From NCBI GenBank assembly GCA_964304625.1, contig OZ199840.1:5084001-5148000 (forward strand): a DNA stretch of 64,000 nt, read 5' to 3'. Source of the DNA: Kudoa neothunni. Taxonomy: Eukaryota; Cnidaria. Below the pieces are notes generated by a model. That model did not search any database. It had not been told where the DNA came from and was given only the letters and a program-made list of their open reading frames with translations. Positions 24,997 to 37,798 of the stretch are shown here, piece by piece. Each line of letters opens with the position of its first letter. The stretch's first letter is position 1. The position numbers and the translations under genes were made by a program.

Positions 24997-26533
24997 GTAA
25001 GTAATCAATCTATTCTTAATTATCAGAAATTTCTAAGTTAATATATAATGTGCGATTCGTGCACAATTGAAGCTGAAATAAGTTTGACAAACAATTCGTC
25101 ATTTGATGAATTATAAAACATCATAATTTTCGTTTTTATTTGTTAAGGCTTCAAGATGATTCTGGCTCCACATAGAATATATTGAAACCTCCTGTACGAA
25201 CTAATCGGTGTTCTAGTTATTTATGGAAAATTATGGATCTAAAAGAATATTAAAAAAACAGATTTTTAGTTATACATATAATTATATTGATAAAAATGGT
25301 GCCTTATCTTAACATTAATATATTATTATATATTTATAAAATAAACAAACATAACCTTAATCTCTCACTATTGAATCAAAATTTAATATTGAATATTAAT
25401 AAAAATTAAAATATTTAATTTTATATAGAAAATAAATGTTTTAAAATAGAATAAATTATAATGAATGTGTCTTTTAAATAAAATAAAAGATATGTAAGAA
25501 TTGAACATTCATTCCTATCAAGATTAATACTTAAAATCTTGTTGTTGAATTATTTTGAATTATTGTACTTAAATTTGGATCATTAATATTTATTTTGTGA
25601 TCTGAACCTTTACACTTGATATTAATTAACATGTTAGTTTTTCTCATTAAAGTTTTAAATTATAATTAAAAGCAAAATACTACAAAATAAGACTTAGCGC
25701 ACATTCGCAAGTATTCGCATTGATATTTGGCGCGAAAATGTTATTTAATTTAATTCATTTATAAAATACGATTTAACATATACTTATCTGATAAATAGCT
25801 TCCTTCAATTTTATAATTCAAAATAAACAAGAAATAAATGATAACGGTGTTTTAATTATATGTTGTATTTAATTGATATACGTATTTTTTCATATTAATC
25901 TTGAAAATATTATTTCCTTGTCCATGTGATTTTAACATAATTTTTTTCCAATAAAAAAATCTATTTTAAATCTATTTTTGTGAAGGGGTGCGGAAACTAA
26001 ATGAACCGGGAAGCGTTGCTCTAAGAGTCTTGCTGATAGCTTTTTTAGAAATTGTTTTTAACGCTAAAATAATATTAACTAGGAGATTGAGGATAACTTA
26101 TCATGAATGGTTGAAACACAAATCATGTCGGCGCGTCCAATATGTTATAAAATACACTCATTGATCTGCGCCTAGTTGCTCTTTTTGTAAAATAGTATCG
26201 CTCAAACTGATCGATTGTGCCAGCACAATCTTTGGTCGCTTTCTAATACACAATATGTCAGGGTTTATTATTTTCCTTTCATGGCCACTAACAGAATCAA
26301 TTTCCCCGGATATACTTTGAAGACTTTAACGTCAGCTTTGTTATAATTTAACATTTCACTATAAATGTAAATATTGAACAGAGTTCAATAGTATTCAAAA
26401 TATTATCATTGTGGAAGTAAAAAAATAAATCCTTTGGAGGTGAATATTTTTTAGAGTTAATCGTGTTAAATCAGTTTATATCATATATTTCTTAATGATT
26501 CGTTCGCCATTAAATTCAAGTTAACTTTGAATA

Positions 26534-26818
26534 TTACTTTTCATTATCCTTCCCCACCTGAAATGGCATATTTGACAAATTCCCAATTCCGATATCTTTA
26601 TTAAAATAAGGGTCATCTTCCTCATCTCTAGTAGGTTCTTCAATAATTTTATCTATATCATCAAGATATTTGAATCCATTTATATTAGAAATTTTGATGA
26701 AATAAACAAAAAATTCGTTGTTATTCCTTGTTTGACCGATAACTTCATACGAACATCTCGTTTTATAGGAAGAAATGTTGTAGAATATTCCAAGAGAATT
26801 AATAATAATAGATTTGTA
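26534..26818 (-). other. Unidentified open block, 94 codons
   Basis: An open minus-strand frame without an early ATG. It contains TRCSYEVIGQTRNNNEFFVY and an acidic tail EEPTRDEEDDPYF, composition unlike the surrounding AT-rich DNA. A further readable block at about 26340-26270 (DVKVFKVYPGKLILLVAMKG) may belong with it. It resembles old transposase sequence in texture, but I cannot assign a family. Confidence 0.3.
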
Positions 26819-27779
26819 TCAGTAAGTTATTAGATTATATTATAAATATTTAGAAAATAGTTAAAAAACTGCGATAATTCATTCCATTCTAAGGTAACCT
26901 CACAATTCACGATAATTAGTGGTCTTTAGGTGCCTCAATTGAATACATGTTAAAATGATAATTTAGCTCAAATAAAAATAAACTATTTAAATTAAGTTTA
27001 CTTACAAATTGAATTTTTTTAATCGTCATTTTTATAGTATTTGTCAAGCAAAATATAAAATACCATTGAGACAGACTGAAGTGTTACCTTCTTAAACGCT
27101 AGGACATGTGCACTCCATTCAGAATTTGTGTCTATATCTCATTTTAAGAGGGTGAAAATTAATTTTTATCGTAAAAAAATTCTTTTGAATCAATTATGTA
27201 AAGTATCTATATTTCAAAATTTTTATTAGAATAGTATATTCATAAAACTCTTTGCTGAACATCGTGTCCACCTCCAGGTATGCATAGAACAGTTTTTATA
27301 TCAACAAATTGTGTATCTTAGACTTTAAAATTTGCCGTAATTTAATATTTAAATTAAAATTTCAATCAAATATAATTCACGAATTATAAATTTCTATAAA
27401 ATAAAATTTATACTATATTTAAAGAGAACCACCCTAATGACTTCTCTGTACAAACTCAAACGTCAGAGGGTTAACATTTTGGGAATGTCGTCTAACTCCA
27501 AACATTCATTTTTTAAATTTCGGATTAATAATACCAATATCATCTATCAAAAATATTTAAAAGTATATAAATTTGTCATTTATTTTTATTTTTTATTATC
27601 CAAACAATGGTTGATTAACGTATGAATTTCCAAAACTGAATTTTAACAATAAATGTACATTAAAAATCTTTTATTTGTTATTATTTAAAGTTGATTTAAC
27701 GTTAATATGTAATTTCAAAATTATAATTTTTCATACTTAATTGGTCCGAATAGATAAAAAATTATTAAATTTTATTTAA

Positions 27780-28861
27780 CTCTCCCAGGCCGGAGTGAGG
27801 TCCGGGTGGACCCAAATCCGACTAATTTGGACATAATTTTCAATAGAAAAATCAAAACCATCAAAAAATTTCATAATTCCTCTAAATAATTACAACATTT
27901 GGAATGAAGTAAAAACAATTCATTTTAAAAAATTAATATTGGCTAATTTTAATTATTGTTGTAACTTTAGAGACTAAAATATGTTTTGTTTATTAAGGAA
28001 AACTCACATATTCTGAGAAATTTTATTTTTCTCATATATTTATAGATTTAAATATATAGGATGTAATATAAAATTGAGTAAATGATGAAACTTCGCTTGT
28101 TACAGAATTTCCTCGCGGATTACCGAGTCTTAATCCCAAAAAAACTTATCTAATATCATATCCACTTTTCGTTACTATAAGCTTGCAGCTAGAAGGATAT
28201 AAGTAGTTCCTCCGTTAAACATTTAATTTTAACGATTTTCAAGGAGAATCAATAAATTACTTTAAATATTGTGGAGTTTTTATTTTTTTACTTAACTTTG
28301 TAATTATGAAAACCTACTTCTTAAATTATTAAATTTAAATATTAAATTTGTTAAACAGAGCAATAGTGTGAAATTAAAGATTATATAACAGAAATAATGA
28401 CAAATCTAATATCCCAATAATAAATTTGGTCTGAGTAAAGAACGTTTAAATCAAACATCAAGAGTTAATTTAAACTGACCCATTTCTATATGTCTTAAAA
28501 ATTGTAATAAATTAAAAATTAGAGCCAAGACACCTTTATTCATTTTAACAGGTTTATTGATTATTTGTTGTTTCAGATTTTATACGATCATGCTGTCCGC
28601 ACGGATTAATTTTACTTATAATGTCTTCTTTTGAAGTGGTTTTCATTATACAAATTACATTGTTTTAAGTTAAAATATATTTATTTTTAAATATCTGATA
28701 TTTGCGCATTATTAGAATCCGTTTTGAAGCATGCTAATGTTCCCTAATCAATTTAATTACCTGTGGAAAACATCTAATAAATAGCTGAAAAATTGTTTGA
28801 TGCATGGCATTAAGAAATTAAAGACCATTGAGAGCGTTTTTTTCGCGCAGTACCGAAAGAG
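27780..28861. mobile_element. Non-autonomous piggyBac-like element
   Basis: TTAA flanks lie at 27776-27779 and 28862-28865. The left tip is CTCTCCCAGGCCGGAG. The right tip read inward is CTCTTTCGGTACTGCG. About 1.08 kb with no transposase block. Inferred from the TTAA flanks, matching CTCT termini and position. The internal sequence is not recognised. Confidence 0.5.
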
Positions 28862-29293
28862 TTAATTTATACAATTAATTTATTATTTTTTTTAAATAAT
28901 AAATATTATTAAAGTATTTAAACATATGAAATTTAATTCATAAATTTATATAATAAAATCTAATAATCAATTTTATATTGATTCGTAGTAATAACAATAA
29001 ATTTTTGTTATAATGTTTATACATCAATAATTTAGCATATAAATAAAAATTTAATTTTCAATTTAAATTTAAATAATTAAAACAAATTTATGTAAAAAAA
29101 AAGAAAATTAATAACAAACAAATAAATAATCTTAGACCATCATATAAAAAATAATAATTATGTTAATAATTACGTATTATTTACTTAAAGTATTAAAAAT
29201 AATAGTAAATATTAATTTTGTTAGTTTTTTTATAATAATTACATATAAAATATCTAATTTCAAATGTTATTATAGTATTTATAATTTTTTCAA

Positions 29294-30215
29294 TTATATA
29301 GAATATTTTAATTTAATAGTTATTATTTTTAGATTATGAGGATGACTTTTAAATTCACGGATAATTCTTGCAAATTGGTTGTTCTGCTCCTCTGAATTGG
29401 TAATCCTATCTAAAGGATAAACATGTTTAAAAATTTTTACATACAAAAATTAGAAATTATATAGCAAATAATTGATCATTATTAAATATCATAAATAATT
29501 GCCGTTTATTATTTCCCTTGGGACACAAAACTTGTCTTTAATGCATTTATCCTTCGATGTCTTTATGCAATCATCATGAAGTAACTATTATCGTAAAAAC
29601 GGCAATTTTTTAGAAATATCCCAATTCTCATACAGGGTCGTCAATTTTTGAAATACAGCTTGAGTAGAAAGCATTCTGTAGTGCATTATATCAAGCGCAG
29701 TAATAACAGTTTATTACAATGCACGGCATACATGGGTGCGGTGTATTCAGTGTTTTAACTATTCAATAATAAACGATTAATTATTTATTTTTTTTATAAT
29801 TTTATTTTACTTAAATTATTAACGCACTTAGCATAGTATGAACATAGTTGAAGTTTTTCAGGGAAATCGTTGATGAACCTTCCTATCTCTTTTTTTCCTT
29901 TATCGATAATGTGATCCTTTAATTTGTTGTTAGAAAATTTTCTAGTAAATTATTTACCAAATTCTGTGGAGTAACATGATAAGCGATCTTTAAAATGTTG
30001 AGAGAATCTATTATTTGGTCTTGGACGTCCCTTGTATATATATACTTCGCAAATCATATTTAGTAATACTAGTAATGTTACCTCATTAGTAAGATTGTTT
30101 TTATGGAACCGGGAACAAGAGGTGTTGCAGCAAAAACCTTAACAAATGTTGATTGCATATATTGTATGATTTTACCTATGAACGGCAAAAATATTAATAG
30201 AATAACTATCATCAT
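29294..30215 (-). CDS. CX4: secreted Cys-rich protein gene, alpha group
   Basis: Exons 30176-30215, 30082-30137, 29958-30044, 29811-29916, 29718-29758, 29634-29675, 29503-29584, 29294-29409 join in one frame of 189 aa. Exon 1, MMIVILLIFLPFI, is a clear signal peptide. Exon 2 adds GFCCNTSC, extra cysteines not seen in its sisters. Exon 3 holds TRDVQDQIIDSLNIL. Exon 4 holds KEIGRFINDFPEK and then CSYYAKC. Exon 5 ends HPCMPCI, exon 6 is NAFYSSC, and exon 7 carries C-x7-C-x5-C (CIKTSKDKC). Exon 8 ends NLKIITIKLKYSI. The exon 7 donor must be GC (AACG, then gcaatt) to reach exon 8. The same exon lengths in CX5 support this. Neighbour CX5 lies 2.4 kb upstream on the same strand. The function is unknown. 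Confidence 0.75.
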
Positions 30216-31789
30216 GAATTAGGTATTATTAATATATGAATATTGTTTTGAGACTTATGAACTTCTCTTGATTACATAATTATTAATTAATCATTATTAG
30301 ATAACAGGGGAAAAATAATTAAATTTTTAGCATAGTTAAAGTAAAGTTCCACATAAAAAAATTTTTTGAAAATTCAAAAAATCAATTATTATATATATTG
30401 TATTAATTATATAAGTTCATTAGTTAATAATAAATAATTAAATTATATATTAGATGACTTTTATCAACTATATTGTATGATAATAACAACAAATAAATAT
30501 CTGAATTCATTTAGTTTATCTAATTTAAGCGTTATCTTTCAAATCAAATATTTATTTTATCCGAAATTAAACATATTATATTAAAAAATATTTTTTTACA
30601 TTCTCTCATAATATTTTAGAAATAAAATCAAGTACATAGGATTGACTTAACAATTATTAATGATATAGTTATCTAGGTTGGGTTATTTGATGATATTATC
30701 AAACTAAATAGATTTAATAAAAATTATTTTCGTACTCTAATATATATATATATATCATACATAATGGGTTTATCATATCGTTTTGTTAAATATCAAATTT
30801 ATAATTATCATTGATTCAATAATTATTGTGTTGGATACATATTATAACAATTTAATTAGAGATAATAATTTGATAAATTTAAAGAGTGAATATCGTGGAT
30901 TTTATACAATGAATATATTTATATTTTTATCAACTGTTAAAAATTAAGCAAATAATCTTAAAATATTAAGTGCTAGATAGATGAAATAACAAAAAATTGA
31001 CAAGAATTATTTTATTATATATAGCATGTGTTTAATTTCTCTATGATGACTAATATATAAACATTTACAATTTCAATTGAAATTAATAAGTCATTGAAAC
31101 AATGTGGAAACAGTCAATACGTAAATCAATAATGGACAAAAACGCATCATATAGTTGAAATTTATCATAATCTTTTCAAATTTATTATTATATATAAAAC
31201 CAATATTAAATATCATGTTATATTAATTCTTTATATAGTTTTGATGTGATTAAAGTATTAAAATAATTATTTAAAATATACAAAAATATATATTTATGTA
31301 AAAATAGGTAAATAAATTTATTAATATTTACAAAATATACTTATACGTTAATTTCTATAATATTTTAAAGACGTGTTTTTTAAATATTACGTTACCTGAA
31401 GAGAAAAATTATTTATTTATTTTCGCGGAAATAAATATAGGGTATTATTCTGGAAATTTAAGATTTTCTTTATTAATTTTATCACTTTCATAGTTTACAG
31501 TTATTAAATTCCAATTCGAAATTCCATCGATCGCATATTGAGCACATCTATGATTTAAAGATTCACGATTTTTAGTATAATTTTGGGACACGATTTATTT
31601 AGAAGAATTTTTTGCGAAAATATATAAACATTTCACATGCTTACACTAATCGAAATATTAATAATTGTTATATATATATCGAATCATTTTAGAATTATTT
31701 AGATTAATAATTTTTATAATTTGTGATCACATATGATTAATAATGAATTTTTTTCTACATATTATTAATTTTTTTTCTCGCCAAAAACT
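30216..31789. other. AT-rich spacer with TA microsatellite
   Basis: No gene recognised. A (TA)8 run lies at about 30740-30756. The rest is very low in GC. Confidence 0.5.
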
Positions 31790-32370
31790 GAATTTAATTT
31801 AATTCCAAATATGTCATTATTTGAAATGTCGAGGCTTTCTTTCTGGATAATTTTTACTGCGATTGATGTCATCATCCAAATATGATCTATGAAGCTTTGC
31901 ATAAGTATTTTGAAATATATCCACTATTAAACAATACTATAATTAAATCCAATTTATGGGAACATGTTGACTTTAAAATTAGATGAATAACCCAATAAAA
32001 TTTGGGAAGAAGAAATAATCGTCCTAATAGAAGAATCCATCATCTCAAAAAAAATACGGTGTAGAAAAACTTTTATAGGATCGATAATATTAAATAATAG
32101 ATGGAATCGATGAAGAATGAGTCAATTCTTAAACATTAAAAAGATTTGGCACAAGGTAAGTTCTTGAAAATGTTATTTTAGATCATGTCAAGTTGGGTTC
32201 GACCTTACTGACGGACGATTGGCGTGGTTACAACAATTTAAGATATTAAAGATTAATCCATTGAACTTATATCCATTAAAGATAGTTAGTTTCACTCATA
32301 TTAAGTTATACAATTCGTATAGAATATACATGAGGAACATTCAAGCGAAAGTACCTGAATTCCATTAATA
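31790..32370 (+). pseudogene. Merlin (IS1016/ISXO2-like) transposase remnant
   Basis: Plus-strand reading at about 32170-32230 gives ILDHVKLGSTLLTDDWRGYN, the conserved Merlin block ending in GS.I.TD.W.GY. A weaker KFGKKK at 32001 corresponds to the upstream VEIDE.KFGKRK block. Stops and frame changes are frequent on both sides, and no terminal repeats were found. An old, short fossil between CX4 and CX5. Confidence 0.6.
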
Positions 32371-32604
32371 AGATACCCTAGAGTCTCGGTGACTATATAT
32401 CTGATTAACTATTTAAAATAAAATATTAAAAAGAAATTGAATTCTCCATCTAAAAATAAAATGAATATAGTTGCAATTTAAAAATATATCCGATTTTCCT
32501 GTGCGTGCAAAAATTTCGTCCGAAGATTACACATATACCATAATTTAGGGAAATTTTCTGATGAATAAATGTTCCATTATTGATAAAACAAAAGAGTTCA
32601 TTTA

Positions 32605-33511
32605 TTATATATTATAACGTAATTTTATATTTTTTAGGATTAATCTTCTGAGACGATTTTCTGTGTGTAGAATTATTTGTGATGTATTATTCTCATCCCC
32701 ATTAAATAGAGAACTTGTACCTAGGAGTATGTTATACATATATTTCAAAATATTTCTAAAACGCACAAAATAAACAAACACCTTTTCTTATGCGTCTGTG
32801 AAAACAAAATTTTCTTTTGCACATTTTTCCTTTGATAACCCTTAAACAAATCTCGAAATACAACTAAAAAAATTGGTATAATTTAAAAAAAAATATATTT
32901 AAAATTTTTAATACATTGTCATCGTTAAAATTTGTTAGACACATTAAAAAGAAAACATTCTAAACCAATATTATTAATAAAATAATTCATTAAAGATTAC
33001 GATGCAAGGCATGCAAGTGTCTGGTATATTCAATGCTACAACTATAAAATATATAAACAACATTTTTTATTCCTAAATAATTTAAATACTTAAATTTCGA
33101 AGGCAACTAGCGTAATATGAACATAATTGGTTGGGGTTCAGGAATTCATTTATGAATGTTCCTAATTCACCTTCTGCTTTATCAATGGTGCTGTCCTAAA
33201 TTATTAGGTGATAAAACAATTTACATAAATATTATGATTACCAAATTTTCTTCATTTGTACGATAGGCGTTTCTTAAAATTTCAAGACTGTTCAATAGTT
33301 GATATCGAGTTTCCCTTGTATATGAATACTAAAGAAATTATTGAATTTCAATCCAAAAACAACTTGGGCCGTAAGGTTGTTTTTAGTAACCTCGTATGCA
33401 TCAGATATATTCATTGTGCCTTCGTAAATATGAAATCATTCAAATATATTACGAATCAAATAAATATAAATACAGAAGCAATTAAATAAAAAAAAAAATA
33501 AAGAAGTTCAT
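32605..33511 (-). CDS. CX5: secreted Cys-rich protein gene, alpha group
   Basis: Exons 33364-33419, 33242-33328, 33090-33195, 33001-33041, 32915-32959, 32782-32863 and 32605-32720 join cleanly. Exon 3 holds TRETRYQLLNSLEIL. Exon 4 holds GELGTFINEF and CSYYASC. Exon 5 ends DTCMPCI, exon 6 is NVFFLMC, and exon 8 ends RLILKNIKLRYNI. Exon 7 is C-x8-C-x4-C instead of the usual x7/x5. The first exon is probably 33453-33511 (ATG AAC TTC TTT...). It encodes a hydrophobic leader, but its T run of eleven puts it one base out of frame, and ten would join perfectly to give about 196 aa. A run-length sequencing error or a real lesion would explain this equally well. All donors in the seven clean exons are GT. 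It lacks the exon 2 cysteines of CX4. Confidence 0.7.
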
Positions 33512-33970
33512 TTTATGAATATTTTCTAATATTTAATGACAATTTATATTTATCAAGCGATTAAATAGGATATTAAAATTATTTATTCGAAAATATTTTG
33601 ATTTATTTTATTAGAAAAAATTAATATTATATATTGCGATTATTTTTGTAAATTTTAAATATTAATTTTACCATATATATTTTATACCTTAATTTATAAG
33701 TTAAAAATTATATGATGGAGTTTATTTTTAAATTATTAAGTTTTTTTTACGTAAGTTTTAGATAAGAATTAATTAGATACTTAAATATAAATTTAATATT
33801 TATACTTAAGTGCAAGTATACGAATAAAATCATCAATTTTTAATTTATGAGAATAAAAAAAATAAGACGTTAATTTTTTTTTTCTGAAAACTATATCATA
33901 TTTATTTATTGTATTAAGATAAAATTGAACAAAAATAATTCATAAGTTATATTATATAGAATAATATTAA

Positions 33971-35068
33971 CCCTTCAAGTAAAATGGGTTAGAAACCAAT
34001 CTCACGTGATGTTTGAAGTCATTTTTTTTACCCGATGGATTAAATATAAATGGTCCAAATGCAGTATAATCATGTAACCATTTTTATAATATAAATATAA
34101 GGAATAAAATAGCTTTATCAATTAGATATAAAAAAGTTACTTCAATAATACCTTCTAGGTAAATATGGGGTAGAAAGAATCGACCCCAAGATTTTTTTTT
34201 AGAATTAATCTATTTATTATAACAAATTATTTATTACAAAATAGTGTTAGTCAATTCTATTGAATCGATTTTGAGTAAATCAAGAAAAATTATTATTAAG
34301 GCTCATGTGCGTTTGCTCTCCTCTCGGTTATGTGCAACATGTTCCTGCGAATATTTGGATAATTGCTCAGAATCGACTCATCGGAAATTTATTATAACCT
34401 GTTAATGAATTATCTTCATATGGATGCGATTTTGATATAAATCTTCAAGTCGATTGTCTTATTGACACGACTGGAACATTATGTGAGACTAAGACTCCGC
34501 TATCTATTCGACCATCAGCTGAAAACACGTCGCATAATCTGGTCGTTGTTGCCCCTTGTATAAAACAGAATATTAACGCGATGGTCGATACTACTTGGAC
34601 ATTTTTCAATCAACAAATTTAAGATATAAATACTGCCCATAAATGTGGCGTTTTCTTAGAGCTTTGTTATAACAAACATTTTTGGTAAGTTTGATGAATA
34701 TTTTTCAAGAAATTAGACAGTTTTCTTGTTATTATTGTAACTTTTTTGTTTAAATATTACATTTTTAATTCGCAATAATCATTTAAAAATTCTTTTCCGT
34801 TGAAATAATATTTTTAGTAAAAACGAGAGATTTATTGTTGATAAGGCAAGGGTTTGTGTCAAAAACCGCTTAATATTTAAGCACATATGCATGCGCGACA
34901 GTTTTTTATAATGTTTCTTGATTTATTCAAAAATTAATAGATAGGATTTATTAAAACTGTTCGAGATTAAATAACTTTATATTTTAAACTGTTTTAATAA
35001 AAAAATCTGTGGTAGAATGCTACCCCATTTTTACTTGGAAAGTGTAAACTTCCGTGTGACTTAAAGGG
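33971..35068. mobile_element. Non-autonomous piggyBac element
   Basis: The left end is TTAA then CCCTTCAAGTAAAATGGG. The right end read inward is CCCTTTAAGTC..., with a ccaagtaaaaatggggtag block 30 bp in, and the flank is TTCAA (decayed TTAA). A further ctaggtaaatatggggtag copy lies at about 34155. About 1.1 kb. The internal 34280-34620 part is GC-richer, but no transposase block is readable. Confidence 0.65.
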
Positions 35069-36980
35069 TTCAAGAATCAATTTTAGCATTAGATGAACTA
35101 TTAAAAAATATTAACTATTCATTAAAAATAGTATTTATAATTTTTATCCTTTTATACATTAACATATAAATGAAATTGTTTATTTGTCAATTTTTTAATT
35201 TTGATTAATGTTAATTGAAATATTCGTGGATATAATGAAAATATTTGGGGTTAAGTTCATGTTTGTTTTTATTTTATTTTAAATTAATTTATGAGATTAA
35301 TTTAAAAAATAATTATTCTATTATTAAATATTAATGCCCATAATTTATCATTATTTAGTCCATTATTTAAAAAAATTTAATTGAGTTATATTAAACAATT
35401 CCCAAAATATTCTTTAATATTTTTATTTTTAAATTATAATAAAAATAAAATTATGACAAATTAAAGGTCGACGATCTTTTCGAATGAGGTGCAGAACAGA
35501 CATTCTTAAATCTAAAACAAGTAAGTACTAAAATTAATTTATAAAAATTATTCTTAATTCAAATTTTGAATTTAAATAGATAAATAAAAATTTATAAAAG
35601 TCTTTTAAAGTATAAAAATAAGGCGAATAGAACGTATTATATTCCAATAATTTTCACTTCCAATTTGATCATCCTGTAAATTACTTGTCGTAGAAATATT
35701 TATTTGACCACACCAAATAACATGATATTTACTTATGTGTCTTTTCAAAAATAATTCATACTTTATAGAAATAATTTTAACGTTATTTTAACAGTCATAT
35801 GTATTTCGGTTTCTTCATTAAATAAAAATCAATTCTAGTTATTGAAAATATTCATATCGACAACATATTAACATTTGGAAAAGTTATCTATAAAAAAATT
35901 AAATATCATTTAGATACTTTAGATATCAAGGAAAATTTGTCTCAGTCAATGCATAGGGGACCGGATGGATAAAACTGACGCGCCGTAGATAGTTCGCTGC
36001 TATTATAAATAATCAATGCTACATACAAGTTTTCTTTAAAAAATTATAACTTTTACGTAAAATAGTTGATGATTCAGCATTTAAAAATATTTTTATTATG
36101 TAAATAATATTTATTAATAATAACAAAAATTTCACAAAATATTGTATGAAAGGTTGAAATACAAATGATTTAAAATATTTTTTGTCAACTTTAATACTGG
36201 TCCTAATATAAATAATTAAATAGAGAAAATAACAATTAAAATATAGTGTAAGTTTAAAAATCCAAACGAACAATGTTTAAACTAAAGAATTCATTATTTT
36301 TCTTAATTCTTATTTCATTCTAAGATTACTTTAGTTTGTTTTAAAATTTGAGAGTGGTCATCATTCAAACTAATAAATTTACAAGGTATTTCATTTTATT
36401 ATCACCTCATAAAATTGTATAATTGATTAAATCACTATGAAAATTCTCATTCTTTACGTGTTTCAAAAAATTTCACTAAATAATAATAATATAATTGATT
36501 TTATTTATTAATTTTGATTAAATAATTTTATATAATTTTTTATATATCGCCATATTATAAATAAGATAAAATTTGAATTAAATATTCTTATAATCTATAC
36601 ACATTTAAAAAATCAATTTAAAAAAATCAACTATTTCTCATAATGAAAATAATGTTCATTATTAGGTAATTAAAAAATACGTAATTTAATGTAATTTATC
36701 CGCCAAAAAAATAATAATTTTAATTATTAATGTTTTGTAATAAAGCAAGAGCTATTTTATTCAGTTTCTAATATTTAATTAAATAAATAACTGTGTTTCA
36801 CTAAATTACTTGAACGTAATTTAAAATTACATATATACAATATCATTTTTTAATCAAAAATTGAATTTATAGCATAAATAATAATCTATAATTTCATGGT
36901 TTCATATTTTATTATTTAAATTATTCATTAATAAAATATTTATATAAACTTTTAATAATCCAAAAATACATTAGCCATAC
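35069..36980. other. AT-rich spacer, no gene seen
   Basis: No CX exon or transposon block recognised. The missing terminal exon of CX6 should fall between about 36600 and 36980, but I could not identify it with confidence. The 84-codon minus-strand frame at 36019-36273 is rich in I, F, L and Y and looks like chance AT-rich coding. Confidence 0.45.
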
Positions 36981-37683
36981 CTAAGTCTTTAGGATAGCAA
37001 TACTTATCTTTAGTGCACTTTTGTTTCCGAAATCATTTTACATGCAAGCTCATATATCTAATTTATGCAAAATCGTATCATCATTTGTGTACATTCCCTT
37101 TAACTTACGGGAGCATTTTCGAATTTAGAAATACATTTGAGAAAGAATGATTGCTAAAAATATTTTATTCTTATATAATCAAAAGATATATTACAATGCA
37201 TGGCATGCAAGTATATGGTATATTCCAGAGCCTAACTATTTATTTAAAATAGTTTTAATAAGATATACAATTATATATACTTAAATTTGCTACACATCTG
37301 GCATAATAGGAGCATAACTGATTTGGTTTCGGGAAAATCGTTTACAAACATTACCACGTCACCCATAGCTTTATCAATCACAATATCCTAGAATATTTAT
37401 AATAAAAAACCATCATAAAGAAATTACTAAATTTTCCTTGTTTAAGTGATAAGCCATTTTTATAATTATTAATGAATCCAATAATATATCCTTAGCTTCT
37501 CTTCCCAAATAGTACTATGACCATTAATTGAATTAGAAATATATCATTACTTTATTCGTAAAGATTGTTTTTTATTAATGTTGTTTGGTGTAATTGCAAC
37601 AATTATGACTAATTAGTATTTTTAAAATTCAAAATAAGCAATTTACATGTGAGTTGTAAATAATATAAAACGATGGACCACAT
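36981..37683 (-). pseudogene. CX6: alpha-group copy, frame broken as written
   Basis: Recognisable exons: 37647-37683 (MWSIVLYYLQLT, 37 nt as in CX11), 37551-37608, 37428-37514 (87 nt), 37281-37387, 37195-37235 (41 nt, ends YTCMPCI), 37109-37153 (QSFFLKC, with a perfect GTAAGT donor), 36981-37057. Exon 2 is two bases too long (A6 and T3 where CX4 has A5 and T2). Exon 4 is one base too long, near TTTTCCC. Exon 7 is one base too long, near ACAAAAG. Read around these, exon 4 shows CSYYARC and exon 7 CTKDKYC. No terminal exon was found. All splice sites are intact, and every lesion is an extra base at or beside a short run. A recent pseudogene or an error-prone assembly are both possible. Confidence 0.65.
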
Positions 37684-37798
37684 TTTTAAGACAAAAGTAT
37701 TATCGAGCATAACACCTATATATAAAGAGGGGTAGTTAAGATAATTCTGTTAGAATCAACATAAATATCTAGATAATATTATAAGATAAATCATTTAT

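Larger units (their letters stand above)
23124..27779. other. Gene-poor region between CX3 and a short piggyBac-like element
   Basis: Apart from the candidate exon at 24961 and the open block at 26534 there is nothing I can support. The 62-codon frame at 27437 (plus) has no domain or splice context. No CX exon was found in 6 kb, the largest gap in the minus-strand array. Confidence 0.5.

Noticed and set aside
33256-33489. 77-codon plus-strand frame
   Set aside because: Antisense shadow of CX5 exons 2 and 3.
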